From JAXGPF01 sp964463985 (lineage in GTDB: Bacteria > Verrucomicrobiota > Kiritimatiellia > JAAZAB01), in NCBI GenBank assembly GCA_964463985.1, contig CAYXEK010000006.1, forward strand, positions 19,305-83,304: DNA of 64,000 nucleotides, given 5' to 3'. Made by a program: the position numbers and the translations under genes. Positions 51,574 through 61,317 of the stretch are shown here, in pieces; positions within the stretch are counted from its first letter, which is position 1, and each line of letters begins with the position of its first letter. The notes under the pieces are model-generated. The model was not told where the DNA came from, searched no databases, and saw only the letters and a list, made by a program, of their open reading frames with translations.

Positions 51574-52437
51574 ATGAATTTATACATTCCTTACCGTCTG
51601 GCGCAGTTCATCAGCCGCAAGTTGCCGCATCCCTTCGCCTACTGGGTGGGCATGCGCATCGCCGATTGTTTTTACCTGTGCGACCGCAAGGGGCGCCTGG
51701 CCGTCCGGGAAAATTTACGCCAGATTATGCATCACCTGGGCCGCCAACCCGCGCCCCGGCAGTTGGCGCGCATGGCCCGCCTGAATTTCGAGCACTTCGG
51801 CAAGTACCTGGTTGATTTTTTCCGGTTTGCCCGAATGCGCCCGGAAGATGTCCGCCGGCTGGTGGACATGGAAAACTTCGATTGCCTGGCGCAAGCGCGC
51901 GCCCACGGCAAGGGCGTGATCATCATCACCGCGCATTTCGGGAATTGGGAGTTGGGCGGCTCCATCATGACTGCCCTGGGCTACCGGCTTTCCGCCGTGT
52001 TCCAGCCGGAACGCGGCCACAGCGTCAACCGGCTGTTCCAGCAACACCGCGCCGGACGGGGCATCCACGGCATCGCCCTGGGCCGGGCCGCCCGCAGCGT
52101 CATCCAGGTGCTGAAAAACCAGGGTATGGCCGCCATGCTGGCCGACCGCGATTTCAGTCCGCACCATCAGCCCATTGAATTCTTCGGGGCGCCGGCGCTG
52201 CTGCCGAGCGGTCCGGCGCGCCTGGCAATGCGAATCGGCGCGCCGGTGCTGCCAATCTTTATCTCGCGCAAACCGGACGACCGGTTCCTGATGCGTTTTT
52301 ACCCGCCGCTTTTGCCGTCCGACTGCCAGTCCGCGGAGGAACTCCGGCAGCGCATCCGCGATATCCTGCAGTCGGAAATCGGGCAGAATCCGCTGCAATG
52401 GTTCATGTTTGACGAATTCTGGCGAAAGGAAACATAA
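51574..52437 (+). CDS. Lysophospholipid/lipid A acyltransferase family protein (HtrB/LpxL-like)
   Basis: 287 residues, one N-terminal hydrophobic segment. The catalytic HX4E motif is in IIITAHFGNWELGG, then FQPERGHSVNRLF, MAAMLADRDF and LPSGPARLAMRIGAPVLPIF. Transfers secondary acyl chains to lipid A or related lipids at the inner membrane, which points to a Gram-negative envelope. Its stop overlaps the start of the glycosyltransferase gene (TAATG). Confidence 0.9.
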   Translation: MNLYIPYRLAQFISRKLPHPFAYWVGMRIADCFYLCDRKGRLAVRENLRQIMHHLGRQPAPRQLARMARLNFEHFGKYLVDFFRFARMRPEDVRRLVDMENFDCLAQARAHGKGVIIITAHFGNWELGGSIMTALGYRLSAVFQPERGHSVNRLFQQHRAGRGIHGIALGRAARSVIQVLKNQGMAAMLADRDFSPHHQPIEFFGAPALLPSGPARLAMRIGAPVLPIFISRKPDDRFLMRFYPPLLPSDCQSAEELRQRIRDILQSEIGQNPLQWFMFDEFWRKET

Positions 52438-53159
52438 TGACCGCTGAGGATAATCCCCGCAGCCGGCAGCGCTGCTGCGTGGTAGTGCCGGCTTACATGG
52501 AAGAACAGCGCATCGGCGAAGTAGTGCGCCGCATCCGCAGGCATGTCGCCGATGTAGTCGTGGTGGACGACGGCTCCGCCGACCGCACCGCGGAGGAAGC
52601 CGCCGCCGGCGGCGCAAAAGTCATCCGGCACGAACGCAACCTGGGCAAAGGCGTGGCGTTGAACACCGGGTTCAAGTACGCGCGGGACAATCGTTTTGAT
52701 TACCTGGTCACCATGGACGCCGACGGGCAGCATGATCCGGATGATCTTCCGGCTTTCATCGAAGCCTATCGCCGGACCGGGATCCCGGTACTGATCGGCA
52801 ACCGCATGGGCGGGACCGGTAATATGCCCCTGGTGCGCAAGTTGACCAACCGCTTCATGAGCTGGCTGTTAAGCCGGGAAATGCGGCAATACGTGCCCGA
52901 CACCCAATGCGGGTTCCGCCTGTACCGCTGCGACGAAATCCCATTCATCTCCGCGGAATCCACGCGCTATGCCGCCGAGTCGGAAATACTCCTGCACGTG
53001 GCCGCCCGCGGAATCAGGATTGACGCCGTCCCCGTTGCCGTGATCTACCGCGATGAAAAGAGCAAAATCAATCCCATGCGCGACACGCTGCGATTTATCG
53101 CCATGTTGTACCGGTACCGCCGCCAGCGCCGGGCGCGCCGGGCGCGCCGGTTATTCTAG
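52437..53159 (+). CDS. Family 2 glycosyltransferase (polyprenyl-phosphate sugar transferase-like)
   Basis: 240 residues of the GT-A fold. CCVVVPAYMEEQRIGEVVRR, DVVVVDDGSADRTAEEA, HERNLGKGVALNTGF, the DxD-type TMDADGQHDPDDL, and DTQCGFRLYR typical of dolichyl-phosphate mannose synthase-like members. No C-terminal membrane helices; a basic tail (RRQRRARRARRL) may bind the membrane. Coupled to the acyltransferase gene, suggesting an envelope lipid or glycan role. Confidence 0.9.
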   Translation: MTAEDNPRSRQRCCVVVPAYMEEQRIGEVVRRIRRHVADVVVVDDGSADRTAEEAAAGGAKVIRHERNLGKGVALNTGFKYARDNRFDYLVTMDADGQHDPDDLPAFIEAYRRTGIPVLIGNRMGGTGNMPLVRKLTNRFMSWLLSREMRQYVPDTQCGFRLYRCDEIPFISAESTRYAAESEILLHVAARGIRIDAVPVAVIYRDEKSKINPMRDTLRFIAMLYRYRRQRRARRARRLF

Positions 53160-53202
53160 CAGGCTGTTTGCGCGCCGGGGAAAAGCCGGATGCCGGCAAT
53201 TG

Positions 53203-55002
53203 CTATTGCTCCTCTGCGTCTGGAAGCTGGGGTTTGGTAGCGGTCTCGGCCGGCGGCGCGGCTTCTTCGCCGGCGGGTGATGCCTCCGCAGCGTCATCAG
53301 TTTCCTCCTCATCCACATCCGCTTCTCCGCTTTCCTGCGCTTCCAGTTCGGCCATTTCGGCATCCGACTTCAGGTTGTGAATTTCCGCCTTGTCCACCAG
53401 AAAGTTCTGCCACTCGTTAAAGACCAGTTCATCCCGGCGCTTGCGGATATAACCGGTCAATTCGGAACGGATGGAAGCCAACAGGGCCGGATCCGCCGGC
53501 CGGCGCTCCTCCAGGCAGCCAATGGCGTAACCGTCCGGAATTTCCACCAGGTCGGTCAATTTGCCCGGCTCGCCCTTCATGATCTCGCGCAATATAAGCT
53601 GGAAATCTTCGCCCTCGTCTTGCAGCACGCCCTCCAGACCAGTCTGCAGGACAAAAGCTTCCGGTTCGCACAGTTCCACGCCATAGCCGGCGAAGACTGG
53701 CGCGAGCGGCCGGCCGGCGGCGCGGGCGGCGCGCGCCGCCTCCAGGATTTCCACTGCCAGTCGGCGCAATTCATCCGCCATGGCTTGCGAGCGCGCCGCG
53801 GGGAAAACGGCGGCGCGCGCTTCTTCGTACTCCGGCAGACGCGCATCGCGGCGATCGTCCAGGGCCAGGACATAATATGCGTCTGCGCCCTTCACCGGAC
53901 GGCTGAAATACTCTTCCGGGGTTTTCCGCAACTCGAACGCCGCGCGGTTGAATTCCAGGCCGGCGGGCGGTTCCGGCAGCAGTTCATCCTCCGCAAAATA
54001 ATCCGTAATCCGCACTTCCAGACCGGCCTTCGCCGCCGCCTCGTCAAAAGCCAGGGCCTGTCCCTGGCGGTCGGGCGCGAGGGCGACCTCAAATTCCGCG
54101 GCCCGTTCCGCCGCGGCTTCATCGGCGCGCTGGCGGGTCAGCGTCCGCCGGATTTGCTCGCGCACGTTTTCAAAAGGCTCGGCGTTCGTCCAGTCATTCG
54201 TGTCGCGGACGGTGAAATCTTCGATATGCTCATCGTAATATTCCTTCAACGCCGCGTCGTCCAGGCCGCCCGCCGCCGGCTCCATTGGAATCACGGCGTA
54301 TCGCACCCGCACTTTTTCCGGGATCATGAATTCTTCCCGGTGCGCATCGAAGTAAGCTCGGGCTTCTTTCGCGGAAACATCCACGGCGTAATTCAGGTTG
54401 GACTGGCTGAGGATGGCGTAACTGACCTTTAATTCGTCATACAACTGGTGGAAAACCTGCTCCACTTCCAGCGGAGCCACCCATGCCTGCGGCGACAGCA
54501 TCTGCCGCGCCTTGTTCAAAAGAATTTCATTCTTGAGATAGCGCTCGAATTGCACGGGGGACAGGGACATGCCGCCCAGGAAATTCTGCAGAAAAGCCTG
54601 GTAACGGGCGGGATCGAAACGGCCTTCATTCTGGAATTGCGGCTGCTGCTGAATCAGCGCCGCCACTTCCGCATCCGTCACGCTCCATCCCGCCGCCCGG
54701 GCCTGGCGGGCCGCCGCCAACCGCCGCCAGGCCAGTTTTTTCAAGGCCTGGTCGGTCCGGGGATTCACCGTCATGGGCCTGCCAAACATCAGCGAAGTCG
54801 CCACGTAGGCGTTAAACCAGGCCTCCTGGAAATCTTCCGCCCGCACCTCGCCGTCTTCAAGCTCGCCGATTTTACGGGTTTCCTCGCGCGGACCCACGCT
54901 CTGCGTACCCCACCCTACAAATGAAATCACCACCAGGAAAGCGAACGCGCCCCAGAACAAACGGTTGCGGATCAGGGCGTTGAACTTTGCAATAAACATC
55001 AT
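53203..55002 (-). CDS. SurA/PpiD-like membrane-anchored periplasmic folding factor
   Basis: 599 residues. A single N-terminal membrane helix (FWGAFAFLVVISFVGWG) anchors a long periplasmic part with the SurA_N-like chaperone region (LKKLAWRRLAAARQARAAG, LIQQQPQFQNEGRFDPARYQAFL, YLKNEILLNKARQML). A helical part rich in Glu and Ala and an acidic Ala/Pro/Glu tail follow. A rotamase (parvulin) signature is not clear, so isomerase activity is doubtful. The start at 55002 follows GGGGGAATTC; the open frame runs far upstream antisense to metG and is not coding there. Convergent with the glycosyltransferase gene. Confidence 0.85.
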   Translation of the reverse strand: MMFIAKFNALIRNRLFWGAFAFLVVISFVGWGTQSVGPREETRKIGELEDGEVRAEDFQEAWFNAYVATSLMFGRPMTVNPRTDQALKKLAWRRLAAARQARAAGWSVTDAEVAALIQQQPQFQNEGRFDPARYQAFLQNFLGGMSLSPVQFERYLKNEILLNKARQMLSPQAWVAPLEVEQVFHQLYDELKVSYAILSQSNLNYAVDVSAKEARAYFDAHREEFMIPEKVRVRYAVIPMEPAAGGLDDAALKEYYDEHIEDFTVRDTNDWTNAEPFENVREQIRRTLTRQRADEAAAERAAEFEVALAPDRQGQALAFDEAAAKAGLEVRITDYFAEDELLPEPPAGLEFNRAAFELRKTPEEYFSRPVKGADAYYVLALDDRRDARLPEYEEARAAVFPAARSQAMADELRRLAVEILEAARAARAAGRPLAPVFAGYGVELCEPEAFVLQTGLEGVLQDEGEDFQLILREIMKGEPGKLTDLVEIPDGYAIGCLEERRPADPALLASIRSELTGYIRKRRDELVFNEWQNFLVDKAEIHNLKSDAEMAELEAQESGEADVDEEETDDAAEASPAGEEAAPPAETATKPQLPDAEEQ

Positions 55003-55188
55003 GTTGTGAATTCCCCCGGGGATTGTTTCCGGCTGCCAGACAAAGCAAGAACATAATCTAGCCGGACTTGCGCCCCGCGTCAAACTGTTTTTACTTGGCA
55101 TTTGCCGGCTATTCGCATACTTTACTGGGCCGGATAGATTCATTGCCGCCCGGTTGGCCCGGGCTGCGCACCAAGCATGGGGGAAAAG

Positions 55189-57138
55189 ATGCCCGACCAG
55201 CATTTCTATGTTACCACGCCGATTTATTACGTGAACGACCGGCCGCACATCGGCCATGCTTACACCACCATCCTCGCCGACACCCTGGCGCAATTCCAGC
55301 GGATGCGCGGCCGCCCCACCCGCTTCCTTACCGGCACGGATGAGCACGGCCAGAAAGTCCAGCGCGCCGCCGCGAAAGCCGGAATCACGCCCCAGGAACA
55401 CGCCGACCGGACAGTTGTGCGCTTCCAGGAACTCTGGCGCAGGCTGGGCATCCGGCATGACGATTTTATACGCACCACCGAACCGCGCCACACGCGCATC
55501 GTGCAGCGGATTCTGGAGGAATTGCACGCGCGCGGCCAGATTTACAAGGCCCGCTATGAAGGCTGGTATTGCGTTCCCTGCGAACGTTTTTATCCCGACA
55601 ACGACCAGGGCGCGCCGCAGTGCGCCGAATGCGGACGGGAACTGGAAAGAATATCCGAAAGCAATTATTTTTTCAAAATGAGCGCTTACCAGGACTGGCT
55701 CCTGGATTATATCCGGCAGCATCCCGGTTTCATCCAGCCGGATTTCCGCCGCAATGAAACCCTGGGATTCCTCCAAAAACCGCTCAACGACCTGTGCATC
55801 TCGCGCCCCAAAGCCCGTTTGAGCTGGGGAATCGAATTGCCGTTTGACAAGGATTACGTGACCTACGTCTGGTTTGACGCCCTGATCAATTACATCAGCG
55901 CCATCGGGTACCTGGCCGACGAGCAGGCTTTCCGGCAGTGGTGGCCGGCGACCTGCCACCTGATCGGCAAGGATATTCTGATCACGCATACCGTCTACTG
56001 GCCGACCATGCTCCAGGCGATGGGGTTGCCGCAGCCGCAGGCTATTTTCGCCCATGGCTGGTGGCTGACCGGCAATTCCAAGATGAGCAAATCCGCCGGC
56101 AATGCGGTCAACCCCATGGATATGATTGACCAGTACGGCGCGGATCCTTTCCGCTATTTCCTGATGGCTGAAATGACCCTCGGCCAGGATTGCAATTTCA
56201 CCGAGGAGGCCTTCATCCGCCGCTATAACGCCGACCTGGCGAACGACCTGGGCAACCTGCTGAGCCGGACGGCCAAGTTGATCAACAGCCACTGCGGCGG
56301 AATGATTCCGGCGCCGGCGGCCGGGGAAGACGGTCCGGATGAAGCCGCGCTGCGCGCCGGCGCGGGCAACGCCTCGCGCCGGCTGTTCGAACACCTGGAT
56401 GACATGCGCCTGGATCTCGCGCTGGCGGAGGTCACCGGCATGGTACGGGAAGCCAACCGCTACCTGGAAAAACGCCAACCCTGGACATTGGCGAAGCAGC
56501 AAAATTCCGGCGCCTTGCGCACGGTGCTTTACCATGCCGCGGAAATCCTGCGCATTGCCGCCGGGCTGCTTTCCCCCGTGATGCCCGGCAAAACCGCTGC
56601 GTTGCGCGGCGCTCTGGGATTGAATGCCGACGTACCGCCTGTCCTGCAGGATTTGAGCGCCTGGGGCAAACTTCCGCCCGGCATCCGTCTGCCGGAAACG
56701 CCCATCCTGTTCCCGCGCATCAACGCCGCCGCGCCCAAACCGCCTGCGGCAGAGTCGGCCGGCCAGCCGTCCGCCAAGGCGCGTCCTGCCGCCGCCGCGC
56801 CGGCGGAAAACACCATTCTGGCGGAATACGCCGACTTCGCCAAGCTGGAATTGCGCACCGCGCGCATCCTGGCCGCCGAACCCGTGGCCGGCGCGGACCG
56901 CCTCCTGCGCCTGCAAATCCAAGTCGGCGGTGAAACGCGGCAACTGGTGGCGGGCATCGCCCAGCACTACCAGCCGGACACCCTGCCCGGCAAAACCATC
57001 GTCATTGTCGCCAACCTCAAGCCCGCGCGCATCCGCGGCGTCGAATCGCAGGGGATGCTGCTGGCGGCTTCCCACGGCGGGCAGCTCCGACTGGTCACGG
57101 TGGACGGCGAAATGCCCGATGGCGCGCAGGTGAAATAG
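55189..57138 (+). CDS. metG: Methionyl-tRNA synthetase
   Basis: HIGH motif in RPHIGHAYTTILAD, zinc-binding Cys pairs CVPC and CAEC in the knuckle, KMSKS in GNSKMSKSAGN, an anticodon-binding helical domain, an Ala/Pro-rich linker, and a C-terminal Trbp111-like tRNA-binding domain (LELRTARILAAEPVAGADRL, RGVESQGMLLAAS). 649 residues from the ATG at 55189, which has GGGGGAAAAG in front; an ATG at 55177 in the same frame is less well placed. Divergent from the SurA/PpiD-like gene and convergent with the flavodiiron gene. Confidence 0.97.
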   Translation: MPDQHFYVTTPIYYVNDRPHIGHAYTTILADTLAQFQRMRGRPTRFLTGTDEHGQKVQRAAAKAGITPQEHADRTVVRFQELWRRLGIRHDDFIRTTEPRHTRIVQRILEELHARGQIYKARYEGWYCVPCERFYPDNDQGAPQCAECGRELERISESNYFFKMSAYQDWLLDYIRQHPGFIQPDFRRNETLGFLQKPLNDLCISRPKARLSWGIELPFDKDYVTYVWFDALINYISAIGYLADEQAFRQWWPATCHLIGKDILITHTVYWPTMLQAMGLPQPQAIFAHGWWLTGNSKMSKSAGNAVNPMDMIDQYGADPFRYFLMAEMTLGQDCNFTEEAFIRRYNADLANDLGNLLSRTAKLINSHCGGMIPAPAAGEDGPDEAALRAGAGNASRRLFEHLDDMRLDLALAEVTGMVREANRYLEKRQPWTLAKQQNSGALRTVLYHAAEILRIAAGLLSPVMPGKTAALRGALGLNADVPPVLQDLSAWGKLPPGIRLPETPILFPRINAAAPKPPAAESAGQPSAKARPAAAAPAENTILAEYADFAKLELRTARILAAEPVAGADRLLRLQIQVGGETRQLVAGIAQHYQPDTLPGKTIVIVANLKPARIRGVESQGMLLAASHGGQLRLVTVDGEMPDGAQVK

Positions 57139-57168
57139 GCCGTACCGGAGCGGCCGCTCGGACGCCGG

Positions 57169-58350
57169 TCACGCGGTGAAATTTTCGCGCCGGTGGCGGT
57201 CGGCAATGGCCGAGGCCATTTTGTCCAGCGCGGCGTAATCGCCCGCGCGCGGCAGCCCGCGGCAGATCACGGGGTCCAGCAATTCCAGTTTCAACCCCTG
57301 GCAGAGTTCGACTATCTGATCCGCCGCCCGGCTGTTCCACCCGTAGGAGCCGATCAGTCCGGCAAACCGCATTTTGGGTTTGAGCGCCACCGCCAGACGC
57401 GCGGCATAATAAGCCGCCGGATGGGCGCCCAGATGCACCGTGGGCGTGCCCACCACTATGGTCCCGGCATTGACGAGGGATATCGCCAACTTGCCGATAT
57501 CCGTCACCGCCAGGTTGAACGGCTGCACGCGCACGCCATGCTCCCGGAGCGATTCCGTCAGCCGCTCCGCCATCAGGGCGGTGCTGCCATGCATGGAAAT
57601 GTAAGGCAAAACCACGGAATTGTGCGGCGGGCCGTTCACCCAGTCGCGATAGGCGTCCATGATGAAACGCGTCCGATGGTAAAGCGGGCCGTGGCTGGGC
57701 GCGATGATGGCAATGTCCAACTTGTCAAGCTTGTCGAGGTGTCCCTTGATCACCGTGCGGAAGGGCATCATGATTTCAGCGTAATAACGCTGGGCAGCCT
57801 CGTAAACCAAGCCTTCGTCCCGGACGTAAAGATCGGTGGTTGCCAGGTGGGATCCGAACAGGTCGCAACTGAACAGGATCCGTTCTTCCGGCAGCCAGGT
57901 GACCATTGTTTCCGGCCAATGCACCCACGGCATGGCGAAAAACTGCAGCGTCCTGCCTCCAAGGTCCACGCTTTCGCCGTCCTTGACCACCCGGATGCGC
58001 GCTTCGGGGATATCCAGATGGTCCACCAGCATGCCGCGGGCCTTGGCGGAAGTTAAAATCTCGGCGTCCGGGTACCTGGCCAACACCATCGGCAGGGATC
58101 CGGAATGGTCCTGCTCGACATGGTTGACCACCACGTAATCCACCTTGGGCACTCCCGCCAGGCGTTCCCGCAATTGATCCCACTTGGCGGGATCCACCGC
58201 GTCAATCAGCGCGGTGCGGGATTTCCCGCGAACCAGGTAGGCGTTGTAACTGGTGCCGTCCGGCAGCGGAATCAAGGAATCGAAGAGGCGTCGGTCCCAA
58301 TCGGCCGTCCCGGCATAAAAGACTGTCTCCGTTATTTTAATTAATCGCAT
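57169..58350 (-). CDS. Flavodiiron protein (FprA/ROO-type)
   Basis: 393 residues. The N-terminal metallo-beta-lactamase-like domain has the diiron ligands in VNHVEQDHSGS (His77, Glu79, Asp81, His82 region), the Asp in LFSCDLFGSH and the distal His in SHGPLYHRT. The C-terminal flavodoxin domain starts near VVLPYISMHGSTALMAERL. Reduces O2 or NO to water or N2O and protects anaerobes. GAGGAG precedes the ATG. Divergently placed from nfnA-nfnB, which manage ferredoxin and NAD(P)H electrons; rubredoxin is not seen. Confidence 0.95.
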   Translation of the reverse strand: MRLIKITETVFYAGTADWDRRLFDSLIPLPDGTSYNAYLVRGKSRTALIDAVDPAKWDQLRERLAGVPKVDYVVVNHVEQDHSGSLPMVLARYPDAEILTSAKARGMLVDHLDIPEARIRVVKDGESVDLGGRTLQFFAMPWVHWPETMVTWLPEERILFSCDLFGSHLATTDLYVRDEGLVYEAAQRYYAEIMMPFRTVIKGHLDKLDKLDIAIIAPSHGPLYHRTRFIMDAYRDWVNGPPHNSVVLPYISMHGSTALMAERLTESLREHGVRVQPFNLAVTDIGKLAISLVNAGTIVVGTPTVHLGAHPAAYYAARLAVALKPKMRFAGLIGSYGWNSRAADQIVELCQGLKLELLDPVICRGLPRAGDYAALDKMASAIADRHRRENFTA

Positions 58351-58602
58351 CGGTTACTCCTCTGGCATTGTTTTTCACGGCGCATGGCCGACCCATCCGG
58401 CAACCTCCCGCCAGGCAGCACGGCACCACTTGATCCGCCTTGCTGATTTGCAGCAAGTTTACATGAAATTGCCGGCAAACGGAAGGCAAAAATGCCAAAC
58501 CATAAAATCATTGACGAACCCTGGAAAATCTGGCAAATAAATGTTTCCTTTTATCCGGCGCCGGGCGGTTTCCGGCGCGCGGACGGCTATCATGGAAGCA
58601 CA
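58351..58602. promoter_or_regulatory. Divergent intergenic region between the flavodiiron gene and nfnA
   Basis: 252 bases with no gene; an open frame upstream of nfnA is not conserved. AT-rich around 58495-58555. A possible -35 TTGACG at 58511-58516 faces nfnA but its -10 partner is poor (CAAATA or ATAAAT). Probably holds both promoters and perhaps a shared regulator site; none recognised. Confidence 0.4.
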
Positions 58603-59448
58603 ATGAACAAAATCATCGTCAAGCAGCAACTGTCCGAAGAAGTTTTCCGTATTGACGTGGAGGCGCCGTTGATTGCCGCCGCGCGCCGGCCCGGCCAGTT
58701 TGTGATTGTACAACTGGACACCAATTTCGGCGAACGCATTCCCCTGACAATTGCCGATTACGACGAGCGCAAGGGCACCATCGCCCTGATCTTCCAGACG
58801 GTCGGCCGCACCACCCACCTGCTGGCGGAAATGCCAGTGGGCGCTTCCATCGCCAACCTGCTCGGCCCGCTGGGTCGCCCCACGCATATCGAAAAATTCG
58901 GCACGGTTGTCGGCGTCGGCGGCGGAATCGGCGTCGCCCCGCTCCATCCCATCGCCCGGGCCCTGAAAGAAGCCGGCAACCGCCTGATCCTGATCCTGGG
59001 TGCGCGCACCCGCAATCTGCTGGTCCTCCAAGACGAAATGACCGCCCTGGCCGACGAAATCATCATCTGCACCGACGACGGCAGCAAGGGCCGCAAAGGC
59101 CTCGTCACTGAGCCGCTCGCAGAAATCTGCCGGCGCGCCCCCCCGCCCGACCTGGCAGTGGCCATCGGCCCGCCGATCATGATGAAATTCTGCGCCGAGA
59201 CTACCCGCCCTTTCAAGGTCCGCACAATCGTGTCGTTAAACACGATCATGGTGGACGGCACCGGGATGTGCGGCGGTTGCCGGGTCACCGTCGGCGGCGC
59301 AACCAAATTCGTTTGCGTGGACGGCCCGGAATTCGACGGCCACCAGGTTGATTTCGACAACATGATGCAGCGTCTCAAGGCCTACCGCCCGCAGGAGGAA
59401 GCCGCGCACCATAAATGCCACCTGGAAGAAGCGCTGCGGACGAAATGA
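58603..59448 (+). CDS. nfnA: NfnA-like ferredoxin-NADP reductase subunit (sulfide/dihydroorotate dehydrogenase-like)
   Basis: 281 residues. N-terminal FAD-binding barrel (RPGQFVIVQLD, IPLTIADYDERKGTI), NAD-binding domain with VGVGGGIGVAPLHPIARA and LILGARTRNLLVLQDEM, and C-terminal 2Fe-2S Cys in GMCGGCRV and FVCVDGPEFDGH. Subunit of the NADH-dependent ferredoxin:NADP oxidoreductase, a bifurcating transhydrogenase. The open frame extends upstream of 58603, but this ATG begins at the family start. The larger subunit follows 102 bases later. Confidence 0.92.
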   Translation: MNKIIVKQQLSEEVFRIDVEAPLIAAARRPGQFVIVQLDTNFGERIPLTIADYDERKGTIALIFQTVGRTTHLLAEMPVGASIANLLGPLGRPTHIEKFGTVVGVGGGIGVAPLHPIARALKEAGNRLILILGARTRNLLVLQDEMTALADEIIICTDDGSKGRKGLVTEPLAEICRRAPPPDLAVAIGPPIMMKFCAETTRPFKVRTIVSLNTIMVDGTGMCGGCRVTVGGATKFVCVDGPEFDGHQVDFDNMMQRLKAYRPQEEAAHHKCHLEEALRTK

Positions 59449-59550
59449 TGCGAATAAACATCGGGTACTCCGCCGGGATCTTGTAAATTCGCATAACTCC
59501 CAAACAAAATCCAACCCCCTGACACCTTAACACCATAAAACCATATCGCA

Positions 59551-61038
59551 ATGCATAAAACACCTGAAGAACTGGCGGCGGAAGCCCGACGCGAACTGGA
59601 ACGGCTGGCAAACCTGAACCGGCCTCTTACGCCCAGGGATCGTCTGGCGATACCATCGCAAATCATGCCGGCGCAAGACCCGGCCATCCGCCGCCAAAAC
59701 ATCCAGGAAGTTGCGCTGGGCTACTCCCCCGAGCAGGCGCGCGTGGAAGCCCTGCGCTGCCTGCAATGCAAAAACGCTCCATGCGTTGCCGGCTGCCCGG
59801 TGCGGATTGACATACCCGGGTTTGTCCGGGCCGTCGCCGACGTGGATTTCCAGTCCGCGATTGACATCATCAAGCGCAACAGCCTTCTGCCGGCGGTGTG
59901 CGGCCGGGTATGCCCGCAGGAGACCCAGTGCCAGGCGCCCTGCACCGTCGGCCGCTCGCTCAAGGATGTCAACCGGGCCGTTGCCATCGGACGCCTGGAA
60001 CGTTTTGTCGCCGACTGGGGCAGCGTCCATGGCCGGCGCGACATCCCGGCCGTCCAGCCGGATACCGGCCGCAAGGTCGCCGTCATCGGCAGCGGTCCGG
60101 CCAGCATTACCGTGGCCGCCGATGTGCGCCGCGCCGGCCATGCCGTGACCATGTTCGAAGCCTTTCACAAGCCGGGCGGCGTGCTGCTCTACGGCATACC
60201 GGAATTCCGTCTGCCCAAGCAGATCGTGGAGAATGAAATCAACACCCTCCGCTCCATGGGCGTCAAAATTCTGACCAATTTCGTTGTCGGACGCACCCGC
60301 ACGCTGAATGACCTGCTTGACCAGGATGGGTTTGACGCGGCCTTCATCGGCACGGGCGCAGGTCTGCCGAAATTCATGAACATCCCCGGTGAAAACCTGG
60401 TGGGCGTGTTTTCGGCCAACGAATATCTGACGCGCGCCAACCTGATGCGCGCCTACGACACGGAACACGCCGACACCCCGATTTTCCGGTCGCGCAAGGT
60501 TGCCGTGCTGGGCGGCGGCAACGTCGCCATGGACGCCGCGCGAACCGCCGTGCGCCTGGGTGCGCAGGAAGTGCGCATCGTTTACCGCCGCACGGAAAAA
60601 GAAATGCCCGCGCGCGTGGAAGAAGTCGCCCATGCCAGGGAAGAAGGCATCATTTTCCACCTGCTGCAGAACGCCAAGAGCATCCGCGGCGATGAATACG
60701 GACGGGTGACCGGCATGGAATGCCTGCGCTATGAACTGGGCGAACCCGACAGTTCCGGCCGGCGCCGCCCGGTGGAAATCAAGGGCAGCGAATTCATGAT
60801 GGATGTTGACACGGTCATCGTCGCCATCGGCAACGATTCCAACCCGCTGATCAAACAAACCACCCCGGGCCTGCAAACCACCAAGTGGGGCAACATCATC
60901 GTGGATGAAAACGGGCAGACTTCCATTCCCAGGGTGTTTGCCGGCGGCGACATCGTGCTGGGCGCCGCGACGGTGATCCTGGCCATGGGTGAAGGCCGGC
61001 GCGCCGCCGCCTCGATCAACGCCCTGCTTAAGACCTGA
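59551..61038 (+). CDS. nfnB: NfnB-like / glutamate synthase small-subunit-type flavoprotein
   Basis: 495 residues. N-terminal Fe-S Cys sets CLQCKNAPCVAGCP and CGRVCPQETQCQAPC, FAD loop KVAVIGSGPASITVAADV, GVLLYGIPEFRLPK, NADPH loop VAVLGGGNVAMDAARTAV and VFAGGDIVLGAATVILAMGEGR. Alone it could be read as GltA-like glutamate synthase subunit. Placed behind nfnA it is most likely NfnB, giving NADPH from NADH and reduced ferredoxin. No large gltB is near, which supports Nfn. Confidence 0.93.
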   Translation: MHKTPEELAAEARRELERLANLNRPLTPRDRLAIPSQIMPAQDPAIRRQNIQEVALGYSPEQARVEALRCLQCKNAPCVAGCPVRIDIPGFVRAVADVDFQSAIDIIKRNSLLPAVCGRVCPQETQCQAPCTVGRSLKDVNRAVAIGRLERFVADWGSVHGRRDIPAVQPDTGRKVAVIGSGPASITVAADVRRAGHAVTMFEAFHKPGGVLLYGIPEFRLPKQIVENEINTLRSMGVKILTNFVVGRTRTLNDLLDQDGFDAAFIGTGAGLPKFMNIPGENLVGVFSANEYLTRANLMRAYDTEHADTPIFRSRKVAVLGGGNVAMDAARTAVRLGAQEVRIVYRRTEKEMPARVEEVAHAREEGIIFHLLQNAKSIRGDEYGRVTGMECLRYELGEPDSSGRRRPVEIKGSEFMMDVDTVIVAIGNDSNPLIKQTTPGLQTTKWGNIIVDENGQTSIPRVFAGGDIVLGAATVILAMGEGRRAAASINALLKT

Positions 61039-61054
61039 ATAATCTGCCAGGTGA

Positions 61055-61300
61055 AAAATTCACCGCAAAAGATCACAAAGATCGCGAAAGGGAGCAGATG
61101 GTATCAGAGTGCGTGAGTGTGTGTGATTCCTGGAGGGGGGAACCGGGCGGTAAAGAAGTATGTGAGTATGCGGGTGTGAGTTTTCCCCTGGCGGGCGAAC
61201 CTTCGGTGACCCTGCTGCCCCTTTGTGCCTCTGCCCCTTTGTGCCTTTGCCCCTCTCTGCCCCGGCATGCGCCACGCCGTGGCGCTACTACAGGCGAAAT
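61055..61300. repeat. Composite of three dispersed repeat families
   Basis: In order: an AAGATCACAAAGATCGCGAA tract (about 61068-61087); a GT-rich tract with GCGTGAGTGTGTGTGATT (61110-61127) and GTATGTGAGTATGCGGGTGTG (about 61158-61178), as at 4.06-4.27 kb; and a CCCCTTTGTGCCTCTGCC array (61215-61262), as in the 3' end of rnhC. The span separates nfnB from the convergent beta-helix gene. No gene seen. Confidence 0.75.
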
Positions 61301-61317
61301 AAGCTCAGGGCGCCCCG

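Noticed and set aside
53203..57075. A single 1290-residue minus-strand reading frame
   Set aside because: Only the part from 55002 downstream resembles a protein family; the upstream part is antisense to metG. Trimmed to 53203-55002.
59551..61038. Glutamate synthase small subunit (gltD)
   Set aside because: Sequence alone would allow it, but no large subunit is nearby and an nfnA-type gene precedes it, so NfnB is the better call.
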